64,000 nt of DNA from Arthrobacter sp. N199823 (GCF_002929705.1 NZ_PJIN01000001.1:62001-126000); one strand, 5' to 3'. Positions 8,334-17,767 are shown, counted from the stretch's first letter. A program made the numbers and translations. Notes: a model not told the origin generated them from the letters alone.

Positions 8334-9803
8334 GTGAATCAAACAGATCCTCTGATGCGCAGGCCTGCCTTCCACTTCACCCCGCAACGCAACTGGATGA
8401 ATGACCCCAACGGTCTTGTTTACGATCGCGGCCTGTGGCACCTCTACTATCAATACAATCCCGAGGGTCCGGACTGGGGCAATATGAGCTGGGGCCATGC
8501 CACCAGCACAGATCTGCAGCACTGGACCGAGCATCCCGTGGCGCTGCCGCATCGCGAGGGGGAGCAGATTTTCTCCGGTTCCATCGTGGCGTCTGCGTCC
8601 GACGTCGGGCCGCTTCTGACCGCGTACTATACGAGCGCTTACGACGACGGACACCAAGCTCAGTCCCGGGCGAACAGTACCGACGGTGGTTTCACTTGGG
8701 AGACGGACCCCAGCAACCCCATCCTGGATCGCAACACCAGCGCGTTCCGCGACCCCAAGGTGATTCGCTATGCGGATGCCGGGGGAGAGCTTCGGTGGAT
8801 AATGCTGGCCGTCGAGGCGGATGACCGGCAGGTGCTCTTTTACTCATCCACCGACCTGCACACCTGGGAGTACCAGAGCGCCTTTGGTCCTCTGGGAGTG
8901 GACGGGGTGGTCTGGGAATGCCCGGATCTCGTTGCGCTGCCGGTGGATGGGGATCCAGACACCATCCGCTGGGTACTGCTGATCAGCACCAACCCGGTGG
9001 GCGAGGACGCGGACCCCGAGGGATCCTCGATGAGCTATCTCATCGGCGACTTTGACGGCACAACGTTTACCGCGGACTCCTCCGAGCTGACCCGCCTTGA
9101 TCACGGGCGGGACTTCTATGCGGGCGTCACCTTCGACAACGCACCAGCCGGCGAAAAAGTCATGATGGCTTGGATGAGCAACTGGAGCTACGCCCGCGAG
9201 ATTCCGTCAGCACCGTGGCGTGGTGCCATGTCGTTACCCCGCCGGTTGTCGCTGCGCACCATCGGCGGATCCCCGCGGCTCATCCAGCAACCGCCGAAAT
9301 TCATCCAGGAACAACTCCTTGCGGCAGATCCCGCAGCCCGAATGAGCCTGGCCCAACCCATCCACATGACCTTGAGCGGGCATTCGCTCATGGAACTTCA
9401 GTGGGATCCGAACACCACGGGACAGCTTCGGCTGACCCTGCAGGGCGACGCCGAGTCCGAGGTGGTCATTGAGCACTCGCCCGCAACCGGCGCCTTGCGC
9501 GTCACCCGCCAAGGCGCCGCTGTGCAAGCGGTCCATGCAGCCTTCCCATCGACGAGCACCGTTGCTCTCGATGTGCTGGCGCCGGTACGGCTGCTTCTGA
9601 GCCTTGACGGCCCGCTGCTGGAACTGTTCATCAACGACGGCGAAGCTACCGCAGCTAACCTTGTTCTCCTGGGCTCCGGTCCGGTGACTGCTCGGTTTGC
9701 AGCCGAACTGCCGGGACATGTTTCGGTTCTTCTGCAAGATGTCCGTGAATCTGAAACGCCTGCACGGCCCTCTCTGCCAGGACGCTCCCCAGTCCGCCTC
9801 TGA
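8334..9803 (+). CDS. Cytoplasmic GH32 beta-fructosidase / levanase-type hydrolase
   Basis: Start is GTG 8334 with AAGGA seven bases upstream. The product is a canonical GH32 of about 489 residues. The nucleophile block FHFTPQRNWMNDPNG is near residue 20, FRDPKV near residue 140 and WECPDLV near residue 200, followed by a C-terminal beta-sandwich. There is no signal peptide, so it acts on imported sugars, releasing fructose from beta-fructosides (sucrose, levan or inulin oligosaccharides). It follows the LacI gene after ten bases and is probably the last strongly coupled gene of the operon. Confidence 0.88.
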   Translation: MNQTDPLMRRPAFHFTPQRNWMNDPNGLVYDRGLWHLYYQYNPEGPDWGNMSWGHATSTDLQHWTEHPVALPHREGEQIFSGSIVASASDVGPLLTAYYTSAYDDGHQAQSRANSTDGGFTWETDPSNPILDRNTSAFRDPKVIRYADAGGELRWIMLAVEADDRQVLFYSSTDLHTWEYQSAFGPLGVDGVVWECPDLVALPVDGDPDTIRWVLLISTNPVGEDADPEGSSMSYLIGDFDGTTFTADSSELTRLDHGRDFYAGVTFDNAPAGEKVMMAWMSNWSYAREIPSAPWRGAMSLPRRLSLRTIGGSPRLIQQPPKFIQEQLLAADPAARMSLAQPIHMTLSGHSLMELQWDPNTTGQLRLTLQGDAESEVVIEHSPATGALRVTRQGAAVQAVHAAFPSTSTVALDVLAPVRLLLSLDGPLLELFINDGEATAANLVLLGSGPVTARFAAELPGHVSVLLQDVRESETPARPSLPGRSPVRL

Positions 9804-9884
9804 TCCACCTCTCTGTTCTGCAACTGCCAATTGACCCTGGCGGGCGCCCCCGTGCGCCCGCCAGACCTTGAAAGGAAGCAAATC

Positions 9885-10988
9885 ATGATGCCCAAAATCT
9901 CCCGCCGGAGTCTCTTGCAAGGCGCCGGAACCGGCGCCCTGGCGCTGATGATGAGCGGAGGCTTGCCCGCCGCTGCGCAAGCCCAGGTCTCCCTCCGCGC
10001 CAAATACCATATGACCCCGCCGTCCGGCTGGCTCTGCGACCCACAACGACCCGTCACCACCAATGGCGCCTACCAGCTTTACTACCTGCACTCCGGTCAG
10101 AACAATGGCCCGGGTGGTTGGGACCACGCCACTACGACCGATGCAGTCACCTTCACCCACCAAGGCACCGTGATGCCGCTGGAGCCCGACTTTCCCGTTT
10201 GGACGGGATCCGCCGTGGTCGACACCGCCAACACCGCCGGATTCGGTGCTGGAGCGGTCATCGCCCTGGCCACGAAACCGACCGATGGCATCCGCAAATA
10301 CCAGGAGCAATACCTTTACTGGTCAACCGACGGCGGGTTTACGTTCACGGCGCTTCCCGACCCTGTCATTGTCAACACCGACGGTCGCACCGCAACAACG
10401 CCGGCCGAAATTGAAAACGCCGAGTGGTGCCGTGACCCCAAGATCCATTGGGATACCGCGCGCAGTGAATGGGTGTGCGTGATAGGTCGGGCACGCTATG
10501 CAAACTTTTACACCTCAACGAACCTGCGCGACTGGAACCTCAAGCTCAACTTTGACTACCCCAACCACGCCCTCGGTGGCGTTGAATGTCCCGACTTGTT
10601 CGAAATGACGGCCGACGACGACACCCGTCATTGGGTGCTCGGAGCCAGCATGGATGCCTACAGCATTGGCCTGCCCATGACCTACGCCTACTGGATGGGC
10701 GTCTGGGACGGTGATGAGTTCATTGCCGATAACCTCACCCCGCAGTGGCTGGACTGGGGCTGGGACTGGTACGGGGCCGTCACCTGGCCATCCATCAACG
10801 AGCCGGAGACACGCCGTCTTGCAATCGGGTGGATGAACAACTGGAAGTACGCCGCCCGTGATGTACCCACGGACGCAACCGACGGCTACAACGGCCAGAA
10901 CTCCATTGTGCGCGAGCTGCGCCTGGCGCATCAGGCCGACGGCCGATACAGCCTCCTCAGCAGCCCCATTGGATCATTGACGAATTAA
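9885..10988 (+). CDS. Tat-exported GH32, levan fructotransferase-like, catalytic propeller (ends at a premature stop)
   Basis: Start is ATG 9885 with AAAGGAAG upstream. A twin-arginine signal (SRRSLLQGAG) ending in AAAQA directs export. The propeller keeps the catalytic trio: Asp in WLCDPQRP, WCRDPKIHW, and Glu in VECPDLFE. The WLCDPQRPVTTNGAYQLYYL block and the overall sequence match what I recall of Arthrobacter levan fructotransferases, which convert levan to difructose anhydride IV; this is recall, not a search. The frame stops at TAA 10986-10988 (after SIGSLTN-type residues) exactly where the C-terminal sandwich should begin, so the enzyme is truncated unless the codon is read through. 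Confidence 0.8.
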   Translation: MMPKISRRSLLQGAGTGALALMMSGGLPAAAQAQVSLRAKYHMTPPSGWLCDPQRPVTTNGAYQLYYLHSGQNNGPGGWDHATTTDAVTFTHQGTVMPLEPDFPVWTGSAVVDTANTAGFGAGAVIALATKPTDGIRKYQEQYLYWSTDGGFTFTALPDPVIVNTDGRTATTPAEIENAEWCRDPKIHWDTARSEWVCVIGRARYANFYTSTNLRDWNLKLNFDYPNHALGGVECPDLFEMTADDDTRHWVLGASMDAYSIGLPMTYAYWMGVWDGDEFIADNLTPQWLDWGWDWYGAVTWPSINEPETRRLAIGWMNNWKYAARDVPTDATDGYNGQNSIVRELRLAHQADGRYSLLSSPIGSLTN

Positions 10989-11444
10989 ACGACAGCAACC
11001 ACAACGGTGCCTGCCCAGACGGTCAACGGAAGTTTCACCCTGCCATTCAACGGCCGCGCCTACGAGCTCGAACTCGATGTCAGCTGGGATGCCGCGAACA
11101 ACGTTGGGGTTTCCGTGGGACGCTCCGCCAACGGATCCCGACACACAAACATTGGCAAGTACGGCAACGAACTCTACGTTGACCGGGCGCCGTCGGACCT
11201 CAGCGGATACTCACTGGCACCCTATTCGCGGGCCGCGGCTCCGATCGATGCGAATGCCCGCTCCATGCATCTGAGAATCTTCGTGGACACCCAAAGCGTT
11301 GAAGTGTTCGTCAATGCCGGACACACGGTGCTTTCCCAGCAGGTGCACTTCGCCGAAGGAGACACAGGAATATCGTTCTACTCCGACGGCGGAGCGGCAA
11401 CGTTCTCCGGCACCACCATCAGAGAAATTGACGCCTCCACCTGA
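10989..11444 (+). pseudogene. C-terminal beta-sandwich of the levan fructotransferase-like GH32, cut off by the stop
   Basis: The reading frame continues unchanged after the TAA: about 150 codons encode a normal GH32 sandwich (AYELELDVSWDAANNVGVSV, then DTQSVEVFVNAGHTVLSQQ). No ribosome binding site precedes the GTG at 11007. The stop occupies the place where related enzymes have Tyr in LTNY. The absence of any other lesion suggests a very recent nonsense change or a base-calling error. Confidence 0.8.
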
Positions 11445-11453
11445 CGAGGTTGT

Positions 11454-11510
11454 AGACGTGGTCCCCTGATGAGTGCCACCCTGTAGTGGAGCTCATCAGG
11501 GGTTACGTCT
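11454..11510. terminator. Bidirectional terminator between the fructan locus and the VOC gene
   Basis: Eleven-base arms CCCCTGATGAG (11463-11473) and CTCATCAGGGG (11492-11502) are flanked by outer AGACGT/ACGTCT arms. The element sits between convergent genes and reaches the VOC stop codon. Confidence 0.75.
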
Positions 11511-12394
11511 CACAGCTCGGCAATGATGAGTTTCTTCATCTCCAGCATCCGTGAAAAGGCGCCCGGGTGCGCCATGAGCTCGCCCATGTTCTCCGGCACG
11601 ATCTGCCAGCTCACGCCAAAGCGGTCCTCCACCCAGCCGCATTGTTCGGCCTCGGGCACGCTGGAGAGCACCTCCCACAAACGATCGATCTCCTCCTGAT
11701 CTGCGCAGGAGACTTCAAGCGAGAGTCCCGGTGAGAACGTGAAATCGTGATCGGTACCGCCGTCCATCGCGGAGAACCACTGCCCGGAAAGATTGAACTC
11801 GGCAAACATGATGCCGGCCGCTGCATCCTGATGAGGCATGACCATACCGATGCTTGAATCCGCCAGAAGCCCGGTGTAGAGATCTATTGCCTGCTGAGCC
11901 TGGGCAGTGGGTCCGGTGAAGAGGAACTGTGGAATCACGGGCGGCCGCCGCTCTCCGGCAGGGTCGCTCAGCATCAGCTGCCAGTTAACACCGAAGCGGT
12001 CTTCAACCCAGCCATAGAGCTTGCTGAACGGATATTCGCCCAACTCCATGCGCACCTGGCCTCCATCTACAAATGCCTCCCAGATACTCTTGGTGCGAGA
12101 GCGGGCCTCATCCTCCCCGCCGTCGAACATGAGCGGATCCATGGTCAGGATGAAGGAGATAGCGGGTGTTGGCCGGAACTCGTTTCCTGCGTTGATGAGG
12201 CGGATCTGGTAACCGCTGACGCTCACATCCACGACGAGGGCTTGCCCCGCAAAATCGCGTTGGAAGTCCAACAAGCCTTCTGTTGGATAAGTCATTGTTG
12301 TCGTCGCTGACGTCTGCGGAAGTACGGCAGAGTAGAACTCTCCAACCTCCACCGCGTTGCCTTGACACCAGACGTTGGGCACGATCCGTTGCAC
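11510..12394 (-). CDS. Double-domain VOC (PhnB/3-demethylubiquinone methyltransferase-like) protein
   Basis: Start is GTG 12394 with AGGAGGA directly upstream. Two similar halves each end in a GWVEDRFGVNWQ or GWVEDRFGVSWQ motif (near residues 128 and 255), the signature of PhnB-like vicinal-oxygen-chelate domains. The N-terminal half begins with PNVWCQGNAVEVGEFYSAVLP. Single-domain relatives are about 145 residues, so this 294-residue protein is a tandem fusion. The family includes resistance, isomerase and unknown functions, and the role here cannot be stated. It is cytoplasmic and stands alone. Confidence 0.8.
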   Translation of the reverse strand: MQRIVPNVWCQGNAVEVGEFYSAVLPQTSATTTMTYPTEGLLDFQRDFAGQALVVDVSVSGYQIRLINAGNEFRPTPAISFILTMDPLMFDGGEDEARSRTKSIWEAFVDGGQVRMELGEYPFSKLYGWVEDRFGVNWQLMLSDPAGERRPPVIPQFLFTGPTAQAQQAIDLYTGLLADSSIGMVMPHQDAAAGIMFAEFNLSGQWFSAMDGGTDHDFTFSPGLSLEVSCADQEEIDRLWEVLSSVPEAEQCGWVEDRFGVSWQIVPENMGELMAHPGAFSRMLEMKKLIIAEL

Positions 12395-12491
12395 GATTCC
12401 TCCTAGAAGTGACTCATTTCAGGATGTCACGGGGCTCCGTGGCCTTCAAGAGATATGAAGCCGCCAATGCGAATAAACGGACAGCCGCTGC

Positions 12492-13337
12492 TTAATGAAC
12501 CAGACGGTAACCCACGCCCCGGACAGTCTTGATCCAGCGCGGTTCTCGCGGATTGTCCCCCAACTTCCGGCGCAAATTGGCGACATGAACCTCAATGGTC
12601 CGTTCGTCGGCATCACTAATATAGGAGCCGACGTCGTATTCCTCACCGCGGAGGCGGCGCACCAGGTCAGACTTGGTGCGCACCTGCTTGCCGCTGTCCA
12701 CGAGTGCATGAAGGAGGTCGAATTCGGTGCGAGTCAACTCCAATTCGGTACCATCCACTTCCGCTGTACGGTCCCCGCTGTTCAGCACCAGACCGTTCAC
12801 CGCTTTCGGGATGCTTGCAGATGCTCCGTTGCCCGTTGAGTTCATCCCCTGGCTACTAGCTGCACCTTCCGAAGTGCCTGAGGCAGGCCCGGAGGTACTT
12901 TCGCTTGGTGCAGTGACTGCTGGTGGTGCGGCTGCCGCTGCTGCAGCGGGAAGGCCGTCGCCGGCAAACCTTGGACGGCGCATCATGGCGCTGATCCTTG
13001 CCCGCAGCTCCCGTGGCCGGAAAGGCTTGGTGAGGTAGTCGTCGGCTCCGGTTTCCAGCCCCATCAGGGTGTCCATTTCATCTGCCCGGCCCGTGAGCAT
13101 AATGATGTAGGCATCGCTGAACAGGCGGATTTGCCGCGCCACTTCGAAGCCATCAATATCCGGCAGACCCAGATCCAGGGTCACAACGGCAGGATTGTTG
13201 AGCCGAACAGCTTCAACACCAGTGGCACCGGTGCTGGCAGCGTGAACCTCAAATCCTGATTGGTTGAGAATGACGCTGATCAGTTCCCGGATATCCTGGT
13301 CATCTTCAACGATGACCGCCACACGAGGATTGTCCAT
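12492..13337 (-). CDS. OmpR/PhoB-type response regulator with a long low-complexity linker
   Basis: The receiver domain (residues 5-120) has the EDD acid pocket, the phospho-acceptor Asp in VTLDLGLPD and the Lys in LTKPF. The C-terminal winged helix (residues 185-280) has RTKSDLVRRLRGEEYDVGS and the ending KTVRGVGYRLVH. In between lies an unusually long linker of about 65 residues rich in Ala, Ser, Gly and Thr (AAAAAAAPPAVTAPSESTSG); family members usually have 5-15 residues. It is divergent from two histidine kinases, its likely partners. The start has only a weak GGGGGA site. Confidence 0.9.
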   Translation of the reverse strand: MDNPRVAVIVEDDQDIRELISVILNQSGFEVHAASTGATGVEAVRLNNPAVVTLDLGLPDIDGFEVARQIRLFSDAYIIMLTGRADEMDTLMGLETGADDYLTKPFRPRELRARISAMMRRPRFAGDGLPAAAAAAAPPAVTAPSESTSGPASGTSEGAASSQGMNSTGNGASASIPKAVNGLVLNSGDRTAEVDGTELELTRTEFDLLHALVDSGKQVRTKSDLVRRLRGEEYDVGSYISDADERTIEVHVANLRRKLGDNPREPRWIKTVRGVGYRLVH

Positions 13338-13552
13338 TTTTCCCCCACTAAATCACTAAAAACAAGAAATTGCTGCTGTAACGCGAGACCGTCGGGCCCC
13401 AAGCCCTTCCGTATCTCCAGTATGGCATTATCTAAAGTGGCGGTTTCCTGGTTTGTCCCGCTCCGATCAGCAATTTTGTGTATTAGCCGTGCGACAGACC
13501 ATAGCCGCCAACACACCAGCATGACGAAGCATGTTTAGCAACGGAAGTAATC

Positions 13553-15241
13553 TTGACTGACACACCTGCAAATCAGCTCATCGGCCGGCTCTTTTACCAG
13601 CGATCCCAGCGGGTACGGGTGATGTTGGCCCAGCTGCCATTCTTCTTGACTGTGTCTTTGGCGGCCCTCATGATCGGCATCTTATATCCGGGGCTCCTGT
13701 CCAATTCACAGCTGGTGGTCAGCTTATGGTTGAACGGCTTCTTGATGCTGGCCTGCCTCGTGGTCCCTTGGGACAAGCTGCACCCGGCATCGTTTCTGGT
13801 CATTCCGTACATGGATTTTTTTGTGGTGGCATTATTCCGTGAGGGCATCCAGACCTTGCTATCGTCGGCGGGCATGCTGGCACTCTTCCCCATATTTTGG
13901 ATCTGCGCCTCTTGCGTGGCACCCAAAACTGCCGTGGCCACCAGCACGTTGGCGAGTTTGCTGATTATTTGGAATCCGGTCTTCCAATCGGGCCAGGTGA
14001 GCGCCGACGCCCTGATCAGGCCGATCCTCTTTCCGTTCATGATGCTCGCCTTCGCGATTACCGTGGTGGTGCTCACCACCAGCATGGAAGGCCAACGCAA
14101 TACCTTGCTGGACAAGGATAAGCTCCTTCGCGCAGCGCTTGCGGAGAGCCAACACCGGGAGCTGCTCCTGGAAACAGTTGTCGACACCGTCGGGGTGGGC
14201 GTGGTGGTGGTGGATGCGCACGGCCATGACCGCTTGATGAATTCCGCTCAAGTAGCCATTCATACTTTGGGCCGGCCCCTTGACATCGCCGACCCCGAGG
14301 AGAAGGAGCTCCTGCTCTTTACGCCGGACAGAGTGTCCTTGGCACCCGAAGCACGCCCAGTGAGACGTGCCATCAATGGAGAATCATTCACCAACTACCA
14401 AATCTGGATTGGCACCGGCGAGCAGGCCCGGGCCCTGTCCACGACAGCTCGCATCATGCGGCACGACGATGGAAGAAGTGAAGGAGCCGTCATCGCCTTC
14501 CACGATGTCACCGACATGGTCAACGCCTTGTCCGCGAAGGATGACTTTGTGGCCAACGTTTCCCACGAATTCCGCACACCGTTGACGGCCATCCAGTCAT
14601 ACATTGACTTGGCCCTTGAGGCCCCGGGACTACATCCTCCGGAGGTGGGCCAGTATCTGAAAATTGCAGACCGAAATGCCGAACGTCTCGGTGGGCTCGT
14701 GGGAGACCTTCTCGCCACCTCCTCAATCACCGTAGAACGCACGCCCACCAATATGAACCGCATCGTGGCCGACAGCATCGCCTCCGCAGCTCCGGGCGCG
14801 GCCGCCAACTCCGTGGCCGTCGATTGGCAGTGCGAGGAACCGCTGCTGGCCATGGTCGACGGCGTCCGCATCAGCCAGGTGCTGGACAACCTAATCTCCA
14901 ACGCGGTGAAGTACTCTCCTGACGGTGGAACTCTCACTGTCCGTGCGTGGGCAGACGGGACCGATCTGCGCTGCCGCGTCAGTGACACCGGCCTCGGCAT
15001 GAGCTGTTCCGAGCAAGCGGGAGTTTTCCAAAAGTTCTTCCGGGCGGGTACTGCCGTGGAACGCGGCATACCGGGCATCGGCCTTGGCCTGATGATCTCC
15101 AAGACCATCATTGACACGCATGGCGGGTCCCTTCTCTTGGAGAGCCAGTTGGGCGTGGGAACCACCATGAGCTTCGTGATCCCCGCGTGCGTCATCGATT
15201 CTTCTTCGACACCAAAAGAGGTCTCACCCGCGGGGGAGTGA
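13553..15241 (+). CDS. Membrane sensor histidine kinase (first of a tandem pair)
   Basis: Start is TTG 13553 with ACGGAAG upstream. The N-terminal 180 residues form about six membrane helices, a membrane-embedded sensor. A PAS-like segment (residues 205-305) contains ETVVDTVGVGVVVVDAHGHD. The HisKA box FVANVSHEFRTPLTAIQSY (about residue 332) carries the phospho-His. The HATPase domain has NLISNAVKYSPDGG and GIGLGLMISKTII. It is divergent from the response regulator and followed by a paralogue with the same layout, so the two probably arose by duplication. The signal is unknown. Confidence 0.9.
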   Translation: MTDTPANQLIGRLFYQRSQRVRVMLAQLPFFLTVSLAALMIGILYPGLLSNSQLVVSLWLNGFLMLACLVVPWDKLHPASFLVIPYMDFFVVALFREGIQTLLSSAGMLALFPIFWICASCVAPKTAVATSTLASLLIIWNPVFQSGQVSADALIRPILFPFMMLAFAITVVVLTTSMEGQRNTLLDKDKLLRAALAESQHRELLLETVVDTVGVGVVVVDAHGHDRLMNSAQVAIHTLGRPLDIADPEEKELLLFTPDRVSLAPEARPVRRAINGESFTNYQIWIGTGEQARALSTTARIMRHDDGRSEGAVIAFHDVTDMVNALSAKDDFVANVSHEFRTPLTAIQSYIDLALEAPGLHPPEVGQYLKIADRNAERLGGLVGDLLATSSITVERTPTNMNRIVADSIASAAPGAAANSVAVDWQCEEPLLAMVDGVRISQVLDNLISNAVKYSPDGGTLTVRAWADGTDLRCRVSDTGLGMSCSEQAGVFQKFFRAGTAVERGIPGIGLGLMISKTIIDTHGGSLLLESQLGVGTTMSFVIPACVIDSSSTPKEVSPAGE

Positions 15242-15385
15242 CAGCTGTATGGCATTATCGATATCAATGGTTCGTTGCACCGAAAGTGCGATGGTCACAT
15301 GTCGCGTGACGCCCTGCAGGACATCGAGTTCTCGGAAGGGTCGCGGCACCTCCCGTGGCAGCGACTTTGAAGGATGGAAACGATC

Positions 15386-17101
15386 ATGACGGACACCGGT
15401 TCGCGGGAGCAGACAGGAAATAATCTCTTCCGGTTGCGAGGTGAACGGAAACGGGTCTTCCTGACACAACTGCCGCTTTCCCTGATCATGGTGGTCGCCG
15501 TCCTAATTGCTGCCGTGATTTATCCGCAGTCCTTTCAGCAGCCGTTGTTTGTGGCCGCTCTGGTGATGCACGTCTTGTTGCTGATCGCATCCTTGACCGT
15601 CCCTTGGGAACGGTTTCCACCGGCCGCCGTCCTGGTCATCCCGTATCTGGATTTCATTGCCGTGGGGCTATTCCGCGGAGGGAATCAACAATTCCTCACG
15701 GCTGTGGGACTGTTGATCTTCTTTCCCGTTTTTTGGCTGGCATCCTCAGGAATGGCAAAACGGACGTCAGTCGCCGTCAGCGTGGTGGCTGCCTTGCTTA
15801 TCGTGTGGCTACCCGTGGTGACAGCCACGGAGGGTTTCACCATTGAGCAGCTGGTGCGGCCACTTCTCTTTCCGATAGTGGTTCTGGCCTACGCCACCAC
15901 GGTTGTCGCTGTCACCAACACCATGAACGTCCAACGCAAGGCGCTTGAAGCCAAGGATGTTCAGCTGCGGGCAGCGCTTGAGAGTAGTCAGCAGCGGGAA
16001 AGGCTCTTGGAAACAGTGGTTGATACTGTCGCCGTCGGTTTGGTGGTAGTGGATGCAGAGGGCCACGACATGCTCATGAACACCACTCAGCGAGCCCTGC
16101 ACACATACGCCCTCCCCGAGGATGTTGCCGATCCCCAGGAACAGGAGCTGTTGGTTTTCGCTGTGGATGCGGTTAGCCCTGTGGCAGCCGAGGAACGCCC
16201 GGTTCGGCGCGCCATCAGGGGTGAGGAATTCACCAATTACCAGGTGTGGCTGGGCGCTGGGGACAAGGCCCGTGCAGTGTCCACCGCGGCACGCCCCATG
16301 AAGGATGAACAAGGGAATTTCGACGGCGCCGTCATCGCTTTCCACGATGTGACGGACATGATGGCTGCCCTCGAGGCGAAAAACGACTTCGTCGCCAATG
16401 TCTCTCATGAATTCCGGACTCCCTTGACCTCAATCCGCGGCTACTTGGATCTGGTTCTAGAGGAGTCGGCGGAGCTGCCGCAGGATATCCACGATTACCT
16501 CGACATTGCCTCACGGAATGTGGATCGCTTGAGTTCGCTTGTCGCGGACCTGCTGACCACAGATTCGGTGACACTTGAATTGACGCGGACCGACGTTGTC
16601 CGGCTCGTCGCGGACAGCCTGGCCTCGGCCGCTCCTATGGCAGAACGCAACAAGGTCATCTTGAGTTCGCAGGTACAGGCGCCTTTGGAGGCCTTCATCG
16701 ACTCCCGGCGGATAGGACAGGTGCTGGATAACCTAGTATCCAATGCAGTTAAATACTCGCCCGACGGCGGAACCGTCTCGGTGAGCGTCACGGCGAACGG
16801 CGCAGATTTGTGGTGCAAGGTCCAGGACTCAGGTATGGGAATGAATAGCGAAGAACAAGCTCAGGCGTTCAGCAAATTCTTTCGTGCAAGGTCTGCCGTG
16901 CAGCGCTCAATCCCCGGAATCGGGTTGGGGCTAATGATCTCAAAGACAATCGTTGACAAGCACGGCGGCACCATTAGCCTCGTCAGTAAAAAAGGGGCCG
17001 GCACCACTGTTAGTTTTGTCCTGCCGGGCTGCCTGAGCTCTGCCGCCAGCGCCCCCAGACGTGGCCACGCGGGGGAAGCTGCACGTCAAGACGCACCGTG
17101 A
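15386..17101 (+). CDS. Membrane sensor histidine kinase (second of a tandem pair)
   Basis: Start is placed at ATG 15386 (MTDTGSREQTG), with AGGA eleven bases upstream and alignment to the paralogue's start; ATG 15374 has no usable site. It has the same architecture as the preceding kinase: about six membrane helices, a PAS-like domain (ETVVDTVAVGLVVVDAEGHD), an H-box FVANVSHEFRTPLTSIRGY, and an ATP lid with NLVSNAVKYSPDGG and GIGLGLMISKTIV. Similarity runs the whole length. The two kinases may sense different inputs for one regulator, or act as a heterodimer. Confidence 0.9.
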   Translation: MTDTGSREQTGNNLFRLRGERKRVFLTQLPLSLIMVVAVLIAAVIYPQSFQQPLFVAALVMHVLLLIASLTVPWERFPPAAVLVIPYLDFIAVGLFRGGNQQFLTAVGLLIFFPVFWLASSGMAKRTSVAVSVVAALLIVWLPVVTATEGFTIEQLVRPLLFPIVVLAYATTVVAVTNTMNVQRKALEAKDVQLRAALESSQQRERLLETVVDTVAVGLVVVDAEGHDMLMNTTQRALHTYALPEDVADPQEQELLVFAVDAVSPVAAEERPVRRAIRGEEFTNYQVWLGAGDKARAVSTAARPMKDEQGNFDGAVIAFHDVTDMMAALEAKNDFVANVSHEFRTPLTSIRGYLDLVLEESAELPQDIHDYLDIASRNVDRLSSLVADLLTTDSVTLELTRTDVVRLVADSLASAAPMAERNKVILSSQVQAPLEAFIDSRRIGQVLDNLVSNAVKYSPDGGTVSVSVTANGADLWCKVQDSGMGMNSEEQAQAFSKFFRARSAVQRSIPGIGLGLMISKTIVDKHGGTISLVSKKGAGTTVSFVLPGCLSSAASAPRRGHAGEAARQDAP

Positions 17102-17124
17102 TCTGAGAGGTTCCAGAACTGTGC

Positions 17125-17157
17125 GAATACTCAAGAAAAGATCAAGATGCTCAAGGA
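17125..17157 (+). promoter_or_regulatory. Direct repeats of CTCAAG upstream of the Hpt-like gene
   Basis: CTCAAG at 17130-17135, ATCAAG at 17141-17146 and CTCAAG at 17150-17155 are spaced about one helical turn apart, within GAATACTCAAG and GATGCTCAAGG contexts. A further GATACTCAAGG lies at about 17285-17295. Helical-turn-spaced direct repeats are the typical binding pattern of OmpR-type regulators, one of which is encoded at 12492-13337. Confidence 0.4.
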
Positions 17158-17343
17158 ACAGGCCTAGAACCTAACCGAAAGGTTAGGGGAAAAGTGCCTT
17201 CCTTGAGGGTTTACTTAAGCTTCACGCAAGTAGTTGGGTATGAGCCTAAATACTCGGTACTTCCACCCTTCGGGACGTTAGTGTTGATACTCAAGGCACG
17301 TCAATAAAGGCATAACCAAGAGGTCAGGAGGCGTACGAAGAGA

Positions 17344-17727
17344 ATGGCAGCTGCTAAATTACCCCTCGTCTGCGCGGCAACTCTTCACTCCCTGGAAGAA
17401 TCCCTCGATGGAGAGCGGGAGCTCTGCCGTAGTTTTGTGTGCAGGTACGTAGAAATGTGGCCGGGGCGTTTTGAACGGATTTACGACGCTGTCAGCTCGG
17501 GTCATCACGAGGAGGCCTTGGACTCAGCCTTGAGCCTGCGCAGCTCATGCCTGATGGTGGGCGCAGCCCAGCTGGGAAAGCTGACCAATGACCTTATCCA
17601 CCTTTTGGGATCAGGGCGTCCCTCCGCAACAGCCAAGAAATTGGCTGCGCTGCAAGCCTGCGGGAATCAGACGGCCCGGCAACTGACCACCTCTTATGTT
17701 GATCCTGCGCAAGGCACACATATTTGA
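17344..17727 (+). CDS. Hpt-like protein lacking the phospho-histidine
   Basis: The protein has 127 residues and is all helical by appearance. The segment ALDSALSLRSSCLMVGAAQLGKL aligns with the Hpt helix normally written AAHSLKGS...LGA..L; the position of the phospho-accepting His is Leu here. It cannot therefore pass a phosphoryl group in the usual way, but might bind a receiver or kinase as a non-phosphorylated modulator. It lies downstream of the tandem kinases after about 240 bases containing CTCAAG repeats, and is followed by a strong terminator. Assignment rests on a short motif and is moderate. Confidence 0.55.
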   Translation: MAAAKLPLVCAATLHSLEESLDGERELCRSFVCRYVEMWPGRFERIYDAVSSGHHEEALDSALSLRSSCLMVGAAQLGKLTNDLIHLLGSGRPSATAKKLAALQACGNQTARQLTTSYVDPAQGTHI

Positions 17728-17739
17728 GCCATTAAGTGG

Positions 17740-17767
17740 CGAAGGGCCCCGTGTGAGGGGCCCTTCG
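17740..17767 (+). terminator. Intrinsic terminator of the Hpt-like gene
   Basis: Eleven-base arms CGAAGGGCCCC and GGGGCCCTTCG with a GTGTGA loop are followed by TCGTTT. Confidence 0.85.
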
